From Streptomyces sp. NRRL F-5135 (lineage in GTDB: Bacteria; Actinomycetota; Actinomycetes; Streptomycetales; Streptomycetaceae), in NCBI RefSeq assembly GCF_000719775.1, contig NZ_JOHR01000007.1, positions 310,001 through 374,000 of the forward strand: 64,000 nucleotides of DNA, given 5' to 3'. The position numbers and the translations under genes were made by a program. The notes below the pieces were generated by a model. It had not been told where the DNA came from, searched no databases, and worked only from the letters and a program-made list of their open reading frames with translations. Below are positions 8,109 through 16,336 of the stretch, one piece after another (within the stretch, counting starts at the first letter, position 1; every line of letters starts with the position of its first letter).

Positions 8109-8227
8109 TCCGACACGGCCGGGCCCCGGGGCGGCACGAACGGACCGGACCGCGTGTCCTCGAGGACTCGACGACCGGAGCTCCGCCGCTCCGCCGCTCC
8201 GTCGTTCCAAGGCACCGAGGCTCCATG

Positions 8228-8263
8228 GCGAAGGGCGGCCACCGTTCGGTGGCCGCCCTTCGC
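8228..8263 (+). terminator. glnII intrinsic terminator (17-bp perfect stem)
   Basis: GCGAAGGGCGGCCACCG and its exact complement are separated by two bases, so the real loop is about 4 nt. It lies 120 bp after the glnII stop. There is no long U-tract, which is normal for Streptomyces terminators. Confidence 0.85.
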
Positions 8264-8378
8264 ATTGCCTCCCCGTGGTGCTCCCCGGTCCACGCACACC
8301 GTGTCCGCTCGCGAGCGGGCACCGTACCGACCGGCGAAAGGGTCTGCCCCGCCCATGGGTATCTGCTTCAATGGAGCC

Positions 8379-8504
8379 ATGGCCGGCTTCGAGCACCCCA
8401 CGACGGACCGCGGTCGCTTCGACCTCGAGCCGTTCTGGCCGTCCCGGCAGGACCATGACTTCGACCGGGTGTGTCGCCGCGTGAGGAACGCGTCGGCCCT
8501 CTAA
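8379..8504 (+). CDS. Small ORF (41 aa) between glnII and the glnRII-like gene
   Basis: The frame encodes MAGFEHPTTDRGRFDLEPFW and ends RRVRNASAL. It has a normal high-GC codon pattern and no long overlapping alternative, and lies on the same strand as both neighbours. The peptide is charged, with a central aromatic patch (FDLEPFWP) and no signal or membrane segment. I believe similar short proteins occur at this place in other Streptomyces, but I could not check. Function unknown. Confidence 0.55.
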   Translation: MAGFEHPTTDRGRFDLEPFWPSRQDHDFDRVCRRVRNASAL

Positions 8505-8594
8505 AGCCTCTCCGGCCTTCGGCCGCCGCGCATGACGTACGTCACGTCCTTCTGTCGACTCGACGACTCCTCCGCGCGAAAGAGCTGACCTCTC

Positions 8595-9293
8595 ATGGTG
8601 AACACCCGTCCCTTCTCCGCCGCGACCGCCTCCGCCGCGTCCGCGACCGCGACCTCGGTGAACCAGCAGGAAACCGGCGCGCCCGGCCGGCGCCAGCGGC
8701 TCCGGGCCGTCGACCGCGACGAGACCGCACCGGCTCCCGCCCCGGTCCCCGATCCGTCCGCCGTACCGGGTGGTGTCCCGGTCGGCCAGGTGGTGGACTT
8801 GCTGCCCCCGGGCGCCACGTGGCTGCCCGCACCGCAGCACACGCTGCCCTCCCTGCCGGGGCACCCGCCGATGGTGGGGTACCTCGTGCTCGTACCGGCC
8901 GACCAGCACGCGGCGGTGCGGGCCGCCGCCGTACAGACCACCGCCGTGCCGTACGTCACCGGCCCCGACTCCCGAGCCGGGGGCGGCGCGGGGACCGGCC
9001 CCGGGGGCGGCGCCGGTCCCGTGCGGGTCGACGACACACGGCGCACGGCCGCCGTGGGTGACCGGCAACTCGACCTCACCTACCTGGAGTTCGAACTGCT
9101 CTCGCACCTGGTGGCGCATCCCCACCGGGTGCACACCCGCGACCAGTTGGTGACCACGGTCTGGGGCTACGGCCACGTGGGCGACGGGCGGACCGTCGAT
9201 GTGCATGTCGCCCGGCTGCGCCGCAAGCTGGGGGCCGAGCACCGGCATACGATCCGTACGGTACGGCGGGTCGGATACAAGTACGTGCCCTGA
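8595..9293 (+). CDS. glnRII: OmpR-type winged-helix regulator without receiver domain (GlnRII-like)
   Basis: A 232-aa protein with a disordered Ala/Thr/Pro-rich N-terminus (about 1-75), a middle segment with LPSLPGHPPMVGYLVLVP, a Gly-rich linker and a C-terminal Trans_reg_C winged helix (about 150-232). The domain shows LTYLEFELLSHLVAHPHRVH, the recognition region DGRTVDVHVARLRRKL and the wing VRRVGYKYVP. No phosphoacceptor receiver domain is present, so it is an orphan output domain. S. coelicolor has GlnRII next to glnII, and the place and type here agree; the symbol rests on this synteny. ATG start; the Shine-Dalgarno is weak (AAAGAGCTGACC). Confidence 0.75.
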   Translation: MVNTRPFSAATASAASATATSVNQQETGAPGRRQRLRAVDRDETAPAPAPVPDPSAVPGGVPVGQVVDLLPPGATWLPAPQHTLPSLPGHPPMVGYLVLVPADQHAAVRAAAVQTTAVPYVTGPDSRAGGGAGTGPGGGAGPVRVDDTRRTAAVGDRQLDLTYLEFELLSHLVAHPHRVHTRDQLVTTVWGYGHVGDGRTVDVHVARLRRKLGAEHRHTIRTVRRVGYKYVP

Positions 9294-9376
9294 CCGGGCC
9301 GCCACCGGTTGTGTGCGGGGTGCCCCGCCGGTACGCACGCGGACCCGCGTACCGGTGGGGCACCCCCGTGGTGCCG

Positions 9377-11065
9377 CTACGGCTCGAGGCTGCCAGTGCC
9401 GCCGGTACCGGTGTCACCGCCGGGGCCGGTGGCGGCAGGGGCGCCGGCCGTGGCAGCCGTACGGGCCGCCCGGGTGCGGGCGAGCAGGCCCGCCGCGCCG
9501 TCCAGGGCGAGGAACACGAGCAGGCTGATGCCCAGCAGCGGCAGGAACCAGCCGGTCAACGCCGTGGCCACCGCGAGCGGGAGCAGGACCGTCAGCGGAA
9601 CCCTCCGCCAGGCCCCGCGCGGTATCGCCCGGCCCGCGCCCAGCCTCCGCTCCTTGGTGGGCCTGCGCAGCCACCACATGCGGTAGCCCCAGACGATGAT
9701 GAGGATCAGCGCGAGCGCGAGCGCGCCGAGGGCCACCTGGTTGGGCAGCCCCAGGAGGAGCCCCATGTGCGCGTCGATGCCGAAACGGGTCAGCTTCGCC
9801 AGCAACGGGTAGTCGGCGAAGCGCAGTTCGTCCATGATCATGCCACTGGCCGGATCCACGGAGACCGAGTCGAGCCGGACCGGGAACTGCTGGTCCGTCT
9901 GCGCGACGACATAGCCACTGTCCTTCTGGGGCATGGTCACCGCGATCGGCCCGTCCAGCCCGGCCTGCCGGGCGGCGACGACCACGAGGTCGATGCCGAT
10001 GTCCTTGGCCTCCATGCCCTCCATGTGGTCCATGCCGGGCATGTCCTCCATGCCGGTCATGCCTTCGTGTCCCTCGTGGCCGCCGCCGGCGCCCCCACCG
10101 CCGCTTCCGGTCCCGCCGCCGTTGGTGTCGCCGCCGCGCCCTTCGAGGGTGGCGGAGACGACCGGGGTGCCGCTGCCGAGCTGGTCCTTGATGGCGGTGA
10201 CGTTCTCGCCCGCGTACTTCGACCAGGTCAGGCCGGTGGCCGACAGCAGAACGAGCCCGGTCACCGCCCACATCCCGACCGCGCCGTGCAGGGACAGCGT
10301 CCGGCGGCGGCCGGTGGCGCCGGACTCGGGGAGGAGCAGGGCACGCCTGGAGGCCCGCCTGCGCCCCAGCCAGAGCAGCAGCCCGCCGAGCGCCACCACC
10401 CAGAGCCAGCTCGCGGCGAGCTCGCTGTAGACCCGGCCCGGCTCACCGAGGTGCAGGTGGCGGTGCAGTTCGGAGAGCCAGGTGCGCAGCGGGAGGGCGG
10501 CCGAGGTGCCGTAACTGGTGAGCGTGCCGCGCACCTCGGCGGTGTACGGGTCGACGAAGACGGCGAGCGACTTGCCCTCCTCGACGCCGGGGCCGCTCAT
10601 CAGGACGCGGGTCGTCGCGGCGGCCTCGTCGGGTATGCGCACGGAGGTGATCGTGCCGTCCGGGAAGGCGGTTCTGGCGGCGTTGAGCTGGTCGCCGAGC
10701 GGGAGCGCGCGGTCGCCCACGGGTGCGCGCAGCTCGTGGCGGTAGACCACCTTCTCCGCCTGGAAGGAGAACGCGTAGAGGAAACCGCTGACGGCCGCCG
10801 TCAGGAGCAACGGCGCGATCAGCAGGCCGGCGTAGAAGTGGAGCCGCAGCACGAGCGGGCGAAGGGCCGCCCAGCCGGTGGTGCCGGTCGTGGAGCCGGT
10901 GGTGCCGGTCGCGGGTCCGGTCGTCCCGCGCGGGCTGGATCGAGCGGGCTCAGCGGGCTCAGCGGGCTCGGCACGCTTCGCGGGCCCGGTGTCGGACGCG
11001 GTGTCGGACGCCGTGCCGGACGCGGTGTCGGGCTCGGGTTCCTGTACGGGGTCGTCAATGGCCAT
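9377..11065 (-). CDS. PepSY-associated transmembrane protein with Met/His-rich loop
   Basis: A 562-aa integral membrane protein of the PiuB/PepSY_TM type. A disordered acidic/Pro/Thr N-terminus (about 1-65) precedes the first helix (LHFYAGLLIAPLLLTAAVSG), then PepSY-like extracytoplasmic segments, helices around 180-260, and C-terminal helices including LLGLPNQVALGALALALILI. Between two of these lies a Gly/Met/His-rich stretch (HEGHEGMTGM, then DMPGMDHMEGME, at about 10015-10085), the sort of sequence that binds copper or similar metals. The family is linked to iron or copper uptake and membrane reductase activity. I chose the ATG at 11065; ATG 11101 is an alternative. The next gene upstream on the same strand also encodes a membrane protein. 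Confidence 0.8.
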   Translation of the reverse strand: MAIDDPVQEPEPDTASGTASDTASDTGPAKRAEPAEPAEPARSSPRGTTGPATGTTGSTTGTTGWAALRPLVLRLHFYAGLLIAPLLLTAAVSGFLYAFSFQAEKVVYRHELRAPVGDRALPLGDQLNAARTAFPDGTITSVRIPDEAAATTRVLMSGPGVEEGKSLAVFVDPYTAEVRGTLTSYGTSAALPLRTWLSELHRHLHLGEPGRVYSELAASWLWVVALGGLLLWLGRRRASRRALLLPESGATGRRRTLSLHGAVGMWAVTGLVLLSATGLTWSKYAGENVTAIKDQLGSGTPVVSATLEGRGGDTNGGGTGSGGGGAGGGHEGHEGMTGMEDMPGMDHMEGMEAKDIGIDLVVVAARQAGLDGPIAVTMPQKDSGYVVAQTDQQFPVRLDSVSVDPASGMIMDELRFADYPLLAKLTRFGIDAHMGLLLGLPNQVALGALALALILIIVWGYRMWWLRRPTKERRLGAGRAIPRGAWRRVPLTVLLPLAVATALTGWFLPLLGISLLVFLALDGAAGLLARTRAARTAATAGAPAATGPGGDTGTGGTGSLEP

Positions 11066-11138
11066 GTCGTCTGTCCTAGGGGTCGGGTCGGCCGAGGGCA
11101 TGAGGAGATCGACCCCTCGCCATCCGCCTCCTCCGGCC

Positions 11139-11876
11139 TCAGACGGCGGTGACGGCGGCGGCTTCCGGGGCCGTGGCACGTGGGGTACGGCACGCGGGCG
11201 GACCGCGTCGCGACAGCGCGTGCGCGAGGACGACGCCACGGATGTGGTGCGCGGCCCCGACGGTCCCGCGGCCGGGCCGTGGCGAGGGGAACGCGACGGC
11301 CGGGCGCACGGCGGTGAACAGCAGCCGGAGCGGGGCGAAGGCGAGGGCGCCGGCGGCCCTGGCGAGGGCGAGGAGCGCCGCCTCGCCCCGGGCGAGCCAC
11401 CATGCGCAGACAACGGCGGCCAGGAGGTGCGCGGCGACCATGCCCGTCGTGCCGGGCGAACCGCCGAGGACCGGCATCGCACCGGAAGCGGCCCCGCCGA
11501 CGGCCTCGGCACCGCCCACGGTGCCCATGCCCGCGCCCGCGCCCATGAACGCGTCCGCGTGCGGGCCGTGCTCCGGTGTGCTGCCGTTCGTGCCGCCGTA
11601 CGGTCCGTACGGCGGCACGAACGGCAGCACACCGGAGAAGAGCACGTGCAGGGCGCCCTGGACCGTGAGCATCCCCGCACCGATGGACCAGGTGCCCCGG
11701 GGCCGACGGCCGGCGGACCACGCGGCAATGCCCGTCATTCCGAACGCCGCCCACAGGCTCGCCGCCGGGATCTCACCCCCGGATGTGTACGAATGCCCCA
11801 GAGCCGCCACGGTCACGCAGACCGCCGCGAAGGCCGCGGCCCGTAGGGCGCGCAACGGCGACCGGGCGTCTGTCAT
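11139..11876 (-). CDS. Hypothetical integral membrane protein
   Basis: A 245-aa protein with at least four hydrophobic segments (near residues 10-25, 35-55, 65-90 and 140-165) and a basic C-terminus. The region SGVLPFVPPYGPYGGTNGST is encoded by a remarkable 67-bp palindrome (11571-11637). A His/Met/Gly-rich stretch follows (HGPHADAFMGAGAGMG). It lies 73 bp upstream of the PepSY gene on the same strand, so a common transcript and a metal-linked membrane function are plausible. I recognise no named family. Confidence 0.65.
   Translation of the reverse strand: MTDARSPLRALRAAAFAAVCVTVAALGHSYTSGGEIPAASLWAAFGMTGIAAWSAGRRPRGTWSIGAGMLTVQGALHVLFSGVLPFVPPYGPYGGTNGSTPEHGPHADAFMGAGAGMGTVGGAEAVGGAASGAMPVLGGSPGTTGMVAAHLLAAVVCAWWLARGEAALLALARAAGALAFAPLRLLFTAVRPAVAFPSPRPGRGTVGAAHHIRGVVLAHALSRRGPPACRTPRATAPEAAAVTAV
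11571..11637. repeat. 67-bp perfect palindrome (32-bp arms, 3-bp loop) inside a coding region
   Basis: CTCCGGTGTGCTGCCGTTCG at 11571 starts the left arm, which continues to 11602. The right arm, 11606-11637, is its exact complement and GTC forms the loop. All 32 pairs match. It is longer than any terminator in the window and sits in the middle of the membrane-protein gene, so it is not a terminator of an annotated gene. Confidence 0.92.
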
Positions 11877-11991
11877 GGTCCGCACATGGTGCCATCGCGA
11901 CGGGGCCACTGGGCAGGTCCCGGAAGTTCCCGATTCTTCCGGCCGCGAATCCGGCTGTCCCCGCGGCCTTCCGGCGGGCAGAGTCGACCGC

Positions 11992-12978
11992 ATGAAGCTC
12001 CTCATTCTCGGAGGTACGGAGTTCGTCGGCCGCGCGCTCACGGAAGCGGCGCTCGGACGTGGCTGGCAGGTGACGCTCTTCCACCGCGGCCGGCACCAGC
12101 CACCGGCCGGCGCGGCCGTCCTGCGCGGTGACCGCACCGCGCCGGACGGACTGACGGCCCTCGCCGACGGCTCGTGGGACGCCGTGATCGACACCTGGTC
12201 GGCCGCGCCGGCCGCCGTGCGCGCGGCGGCCCGGGCGCTGGCGGGCCGCGCCGGCGGCTACGCGTACATCTCCAGCCGCTCGGTCTACGCCTACCCGTCA
12301 CCGGCCGGGCTCCCGGAGGACGGCCCGCTGGTGGCGGGCGCGTCGCCGGTGGCCGAGCAGGTCGACTACGCGATCGACAAGCGGGGCGGCGAGCTGGCCG
12401 CCGAGGGAGCCTTCGGAGACCGCGCGCTGCTGGTGCGCGCGGGCCTGATCCTCGGCCCCTGGGAGAACGTCGGCCGGCTGCCCTGGTGGCTGGGGCGGAT
12501 CGCCCGGGGCGGCCCCGTACTGGCACCGGGGCCGCGGGACAACCCGCTCCAGTACATCGACGTGCGGGATCTCGCGGAGTGGACCCTGGACGCGGTACGG
12601 GACGGCCTGGGCGGCCCGTACAACCTGGTGGGCCCGCCGGGGCACACGACGATGGAAGAGCTCCTCGGCGCGTGCGTCCGCGCCACCGGGGCCGACGCGG
12701 AGCTGCGCTGGACGGACCCGGCCACGATCCTGGGCGCGGGCATCGAACCCTGGACGGACCTCCCGATCTGGCTGCCGCCGGGCGAGCTGCACGACACCCT
12801 GTGCGGCGCGGACGTCTCCAAGGCCCTGGCCACGGGCCTGCGCTGCCGCCCGGTGGCGGACACGGTCGCGGACACGTGGACCTGGCTCACCTCGATCGGC
12901 GGACGGGCCCCGCAGCGCCCGGACCGCCCGCCGCCGGGCCTGTCCCCCGAGGTGGAGGCGAGGGTCCTGGCGGGGTGA
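11992..12978 (+). CDS. NAD-dependent epimerase/dehydratase (extended SDR family)
   Basis: A 328-aa protein. MKLLILGGTEFVGRALTEAA is the Rossmann GGTxFVG dinucleotide motif. A Tyr in the SSRSVYAYPSP region and YAIDKRGGE (YxxxK) supply the SDR catalytic Tyr/Lys pair. The C-terminal part (VADTWTWL near the end) is like the isoflavone-reductase/NmrA-type epimerases often found alone in Streptomyces. Substrate unknown. The spacing upstream is short and lacks a clear Shine-Dalgarno. It stands alone, divergent from the membrane gene pair. Confidence 0.85.
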   Translation: MKLLILGGTEFVGRALTEAALGRGWQVTLFHRGRHQPPAGAAVLRGDRTAPDGLTALADGSWDAVIDTWSAAPAAVRAAARALAGRAGGYAYISSRSVYAYPSPAGLPEDGPLVAGASPVAEQVDYAIDKRGGELAAEGAFGDRALLVRAGLILGPWENVGRLPWWLGRIARGGPVLAPGPRDNPLQYIDVRDLAEWTLDAVRDGLGGPYNLVGPPGHTTMEELLGACVRATGADAELRWTDPATILGAGIEPWTDLPIWLPPGELHDTLCGADVSKALATGLRCRPVADTVADTWTWLTSIGGRAPQRPDRPPPGLSPEVEARVLAG

Positions 12979-12987
12979 CCCGCCCCC

Positions 12988-13026
12988 GCGCCGGTACCCA
13001 CGGTCACCCACCGCGGGCACCGGCGC
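12988..13026 (-). terminator. Stem-loop between convergent genes
   Basis: The arms GCGCCGGTACCCACGG and CCGCGGGCACCGGCGC are complementary except for two A/C positions, which become G-U pairs in a minus-strand transcript. It therefore fits best as the terminator of the DUF4259 gene (stop at 13044). Confidence 0.55.
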
Positions 13027-13043
13027 CCCGCCCGTTCTCCGTA

Positions 13044-13508
13044 TCAGTCGTGGGACGGACGGCCCTGCCTCGGTATCGCCGCGGTCACGGCGGCGAGCGG
13101 CGGCGCAAGGGCTGCCCGAAGCGATGTCACGCCTCGCTGCCACGCGCCGTTCCCGCCGTCCGCCTCCTCCCACAGCTCGCGCAGCTCGGACTCGTCCGCG
13201 ACCACTCGGTCCAGCGCCCGTACCGCCAGGCTCCTCAGCTCCTCCGGGAAGCGCGGCAGCGGCTCGTCCGGTCCGTACACCGTCTCCACGGGTGGACCAC
13301 CGGGGCACTGCTCGGCGACCAGCGCGGCCGCCGCGACCGCCACCTCCGCGATGTCGGCGTCGAGATACCCGGCCGCGCCGGCGGCGGCGGCCCCGGCCAG
13401 CGCCCCGCGCACCAGTTCCGTACGCCGCTCGGGCGTCGCCTCGTCCAGCTCCGCGGCGAAGTCCGCCGCCGTGTCGTTGTCGAAGTGGCCGGTGTCCCAC
13501 GTACCCAT
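13044..13508 (-). CDS. DUF4259-domain protein
   Basis: A 154-aa protein beginning MGTWDTGHFDNDTAADFAAE, which is the DUF4259 signature (MGxWxxxxFxNDxAxD). The Ala-rich helical middle and the C-terminal VADESELRELWEEADG are also typical. Cytoplasmic, no signal. A GGGGGCAGGC sequence precedes the ATG. Related proteins are widespread small actinobacterial and other bacterial proteins of unknown role. Confidence 0.8.
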   Translation of the reverse strand: MGTWDTGHFDNDTAADFAAELDEATPERRTELVRGALAGAAAAGAAGYLDADIAEVAVAAAALVAEQCPGGPPVETVYGPDEPLPRFPEELRSLAVRALDRVVADESELRELWEEADGGNGAWQRGVTSLRAALAPPLAAVTAAIPRQGRPSHD

Positions 13509-13901
13509 GCCTGCCCCCTGCTCCCACCGCGTCCCCGCGCGGACGCCGCGCCCTGCTCGTCGGTCGTCTCCGATCGTGCCAGGCACCACTGACAATCCAC
13601 CGCGCGACCTCATCGGGCGGCCGGCGGTGAGCGCGTGATCTCGAAGCCGCCGATGCCGCCGATGCCGCCGATGTCGCCGATGCCACTGACGCCACTGACG
13701 CCCCCGATGGCATCCATGCGCGAGATGGACGGGAAAACGACGGATGCGTGGGGTCCGACCCGATTCGTCGATGGAGATTTCTATGAATTCCCCGAGCGAC
13801 TGAACACCCCGCGCGTGGGTCCCGTAAGGAACGGTGCGCTTCGCTTCTCCCCCTGCCGCGATTTTCCTGTAACCGGCAACGAAGCTTGAGGAGTTAGTTC
13901 C
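13509..13901. other. Intergenic region with short tandem repeats and a lower-GC leader
   Basis: 13646-13710 holds GATGCCGCC-type 9-bp imperfect repeats. From about 13720 the sequence becomes notably AT-richer (EcoRI- and HindIII-type hexamers are present) and ends in the strong Shine-Dalgarno GAGGAG at 13889. This looks like the promoter and long leader of the DUF1996 gene. A frame from 13635 to 13889 exists but has no convincing protein character. Confidence 0.5.
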
Positions 13902-15524
13902 ATGGCACGCACATCGAGAAAACGCTCAAAATTGGCAAACCGGGCGATCGCCGCCTCGGCTGCCTTGCTCCTGGGCGGGGGCGGACTGGTCGCGGCCAAC
14001 GTCTACGCGTCCGCGGGCGAGGGCAAGTCGAACCAGGCCGGCACGAAGGCCCAGAACGTGGCGCAGGCGTCGACCATCGTCTGCCCGGACGTGGCCAACG
14101 AGAAGAAGCTGGAGAACGTCCCGGAGGCGGCCAGGGCCGAGGTCGACCGTGAGCTGGCGAAGATGGACAGCCAGATCACCGAGGCGTACAAGCGGTTCGC
14201 GGACGAGAAGAGGGCGATCGCCCTGGACTCCGGTTACGCGAACAACGCCATCCTCGGTCCGCTGAAGGACAGGCGGGTGGCCGCCCTGGACCGCATCTCG
14301 ATCGCGATGGGCCGGGTCGGCGAACGGCCGCAGGGCCTGGAGTCCCTCGCGCCCTGCACCATGCAGAACGGCGACGTCCTGGACGGCGGCGGCCAGGGCA
14401 ACGGGGGCCAGGGCAACGGCGGCAATGGCCAGAACGGCCAGAACGGCGGCCAGGGCAACGGTCAGAACGGCGGTCAGGATGGCGGTCAGGACAACGGCCA
14501 GAACGGCGGCCAGGGTGACGGCCAGAACGGCGGCCAGAATGGTGGCCAGAATGGCGACGGGCAGCAAGGCGGAGGCCAGGCCGGCAACGGCCCCGAGGCG
14601 AGCGACTTCGTGGACATCACGACCGTCCAGCCCAACGCCCAGCCCGCGGACACCGGAAAGGGCAACGGCGGTCAGCGCGGCCGGGGCAACGGCGGCGGTG
14701 GCAACGGTGGCGGCGGCAACGGCTCGGCCGGCACGTTCAGCTCCGACTGCGGCGTCAACGAGAACAGCCTGCACAACTCGGACAACGTCATCGTCGCCCC
14801 GGGTGTGACCAACGGCGCCCACCACATGCACGACTACATCGGCAACCAGTCCAACAACGCGTTCGCCAGCGACAACGATCTGGCGGGCGCCCAGACGTCC
14901 TGCCAGAACCAGGGCGACAAGTCCTCCTACTTCTGGCCCGTGATCCGTCTCCAGAACGGTGAGCAGGAGGCCGACGCCAACGCGGACGGCGGCGGCAAGG
15001 AAGGCAACGTCGGGCCGATCCAGCAGCCCACCGAGGTGACCAACGTCTTCGTCGGCAACCCGAACTCCAAGGTTGTCGCGATGCCCAAGCTCCTGCGCAT
15101 CATCACCGGTGACGCCAAGGCCCTCACCAACGGCGACGCCAACGCCAACGCGTCGTGGAGCTGCACCGGGTTCGAGGACCGCCAGCTCAAGGACAAGTAC
15201 CCGATCTGCCCCGAGGGCAGCCAGGTCGTGCGCACCTTCAAGTTCCAGAGCTGCTGGGACGGTCAGAACATCGACAGCGCCAACCACCGTACGCACGTGG
15301 CGTTCGCCGACGGCAACGGCAACTGCGGCAACGGCTTCCAGGCCATCCCGCAGCTCCAGCAGCGGATCGTCTACGACGTCCCGCCGGGCCCCGGCTTCGC
15401 CGTGGACTCCTTCCCGGAGCAGCTGCACAAGCCCATCACCGACCACGGTGACTTCATCAACGTCTTCGACGAGAACGTGATGAACCAGATGGTGGAGTGC
15501 ATCAACAACGGTCAGAAGTGCTGA
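13902..15524 (+). CDS. Secreted DUF1996 protein with (GQN)n repeat linker
   Basis: A 540-aa exported protein with a strong Shine-Dalgarno. The signal peptide is basic then hydrophobic ([20 protein letters not shown]). An N-terminal helical domain with Cys (about 50-150) is followed by a Gly/Gln/Asn/Asp repeat linker (about 162-229), a second Gly-rich linker (about 250-275), then DUF1996 (about 280-540). The last shows [19 protein letters not shown], Cys-rich segments and [17 protein letters not shown]1996 occurs in fungi and actinomycetes as a secreted domain of unclear function. The layout (helical Cys domain, repeat linker, C-terminal fold) parallels the secreted protein at 4895-5599. Confidence 0.88.
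   Translation: MARTSRKRSKLANRAIAASAALLLGGGGLVAANVYASAGEGKSNQAGTKAQNVAQASTIVCPDVANEKKLENVPEAARAEVDRELAKMDSQITEAYKRFADEKRAIALDSGYANNAILGPLKDRRVAALDRISIAMGRVGERPQGLESLAPCTMQNGDVLDGGGQGNGGQGNGGNGQNGQNGGQGNGQNGGQDGGQDNGQNGGQGDGQNGGQNGGQNGDGQQGGGQAGNGPEASDFVDITTVQPNAQPADTGKGNGGQRGRGNGGGGNGGGGNGSAGTFSSDCGVNENSLHNSDNVIVAPGVTNGAHHMHDYIGNQSNNAFASDNDLAGAQTSCQNQGDKSSYFWPVIRLQNGEQEADANADGGGKEGNVGPIQQPTEVTNVFVGNPNSKVVAMPKLLRIITGDAKALTNGDANANASWSCTGFEDRQLKDKYPICPEGSQVVRTFKFQSCWDGQNIDSANHRTHVAFADGNGNCGNGFQAIPQLQQRIVYDVPPGPGFAVDSFPEQLHKPITDHGDFINVFDENVMNQMVECINNGQKC
14388..14590. repeat. Degenerate tandem repeat encoding Gly-Gln-Asn linker
   Basis: Repeated CAGAACGGCGGC and GGCCAGGGCAACGG units, in multiples of 3 bp, encode GQNGG/GQGNG repeats in the DUF1996 protein. 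The sequence between copies varies at third positions, which suggests old expansion under selection for the amino acids. Confidence 0.85.
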
Positions 15525-15557
15525 CGTACCGGCCGACCGACTGAGCCGGACGCACCA

Positions 15558-15588
15558 GGGGCCACACCCGCACCGCGCGGGTGTGGCC
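15558..15588 (+). terminator. Terminator of the DUF1996 gene (13-bp perfect stem)
   Basis: GGGCCACACCCGC, a 5-nt loop, then GCGGGTGTGGCCC and TTCTCC. It lies 33 bp after the stop codon. A 19-bp part of it is repeated at 15628-15646. Confidence 0.85.
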
Positions 15589-15692
15589 CTTCTCCATGGC
15601 CGCGCGGGCAAGACGTACGGAGAAGGACCACACCCGCACCGCGCGGTCAGCCCACCGGTCGGCCCACGCGGTCAGCCCACGGGCTCGCGCGG

Positions 15693-16154
15693 TCAGCTTG
15701 CGGTGTGACCGGAGTGTCCCTTGCCGCCGTCCTTGTCGCTCCCGTCCCCGCCGCCCGGCGCCGCGGTGTGCGACGTGCCGTTCTCCACATCCCCGCCGAT
15801 CCGGCCGCGCAGGGTCGCGACCGTCGCGTCATCGCCCACCGCGACCCACTTCCGGCCGACCAGGTAGGTGCCGCCGTAGTCCTTGGCCCCGTTGATCCAC
15901 TCGCGCTGGCCCCGGTCCGTGGCGAAGGTGACCAGCACATACCGCCCGTCCTTCGTCTTGCAGAGGGCCTGCCGCAGTTCCTCCTCGTCTGTCTGCATCT
16001 GCGGTTCGCACTTGGCCTGGGACGCTATCTCTTCGAGGCTGCCACTCGCCGTCTTCGGCATCTGGGGGGTCTTCTCCTCGCTCGCACAGCCCGCCGTCAG
16101 CGTGAGAGTCAGGGCGAGGGCCGCGGTGACCACGAGGGGTCGTTCGGTACGCAT
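15693..16154 (-). CDS. Small lipoprotein of unknown function
   Basis: A 153-aa protein. MRTERPLVVTAALALTLTLT followed by AGC(23)AS is a clear lipobox. The mature part has two further Cys (KCEPQM and ALCKTK), a compact region DGRYVLVTFATDRGQREWIN ending in VGRKWVAVG, and a charged Gly/Asp/His-rich tail. The pattern resembles actinobacterial surface lipoproteins with a small alpha/beta domain; I recognise no named family. The gene is divergent from the sigma-like membrane gene across a C-rich spacer. Confidence 0.75.
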   Translation of the reverse strand: MRTERPLVVTAALALTLTLTAGCASEEKTPQMPKTASGSLEEIASQAKCEPQMQTDEEELRQALCKTKDGRYVLVTFATDRGQREWINGAKDYGGTYLVGRKWVAVGDDATVATLRGRIGGDVENGTSHTAAPGGGDGSDKDGGKGHSGHTAS

Positions 16155-16250
16155 AGGGCCATCGTGCCGCGTGGGCAGGGTGGTTCGCCGGGGAACGACG
16201 TGATACGGCAAGAGCACCCCCCTGCGCTCTGTGAACGGCACCCAGCCTCC

Positions 16251-16300
16251 GGCCCCGGCCCCGGCCCCGCCCCCCGCCCCGGCCCCGGCCCCGGCCCCCG
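16251..16300 (-). promoter_or_regulatory. G-quadruplex-forming tract in divergent promoter region
   Basis: The plus strand is almost purely C and G with repeated GGCCCC. The minus strand therefore has at least eight runs of four or more G separated by 1-2 nt. It lies between the lipoprotein start (16154) and the membrane-protein start (16337). Confidence 0.5.
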
Positions 16301-16336
16301 AGGTGACCATCGGACCAATCGCTCGTTCTGCTCCAT

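Noticed and set aside
6918-9338. Long minus-strand frame opposite glnII and the winged-helix gene
   Set aside because: Shadow of two well-recognised plus-strand genes; composition is typical of antisense GC-rich frames.
13635-13889. Possible 84-aa gene upstream of the DUF1996 gene
   Set aside because: Its first half is a Met/Pro slippage repeat and its second half follows lower-GC non-coding composition; no ribosome site.
14388-14590. CRISPR or satellite repeat
   Set aside because: Repeats are codon-phased and encode a Gly/Gln/Asn linker.
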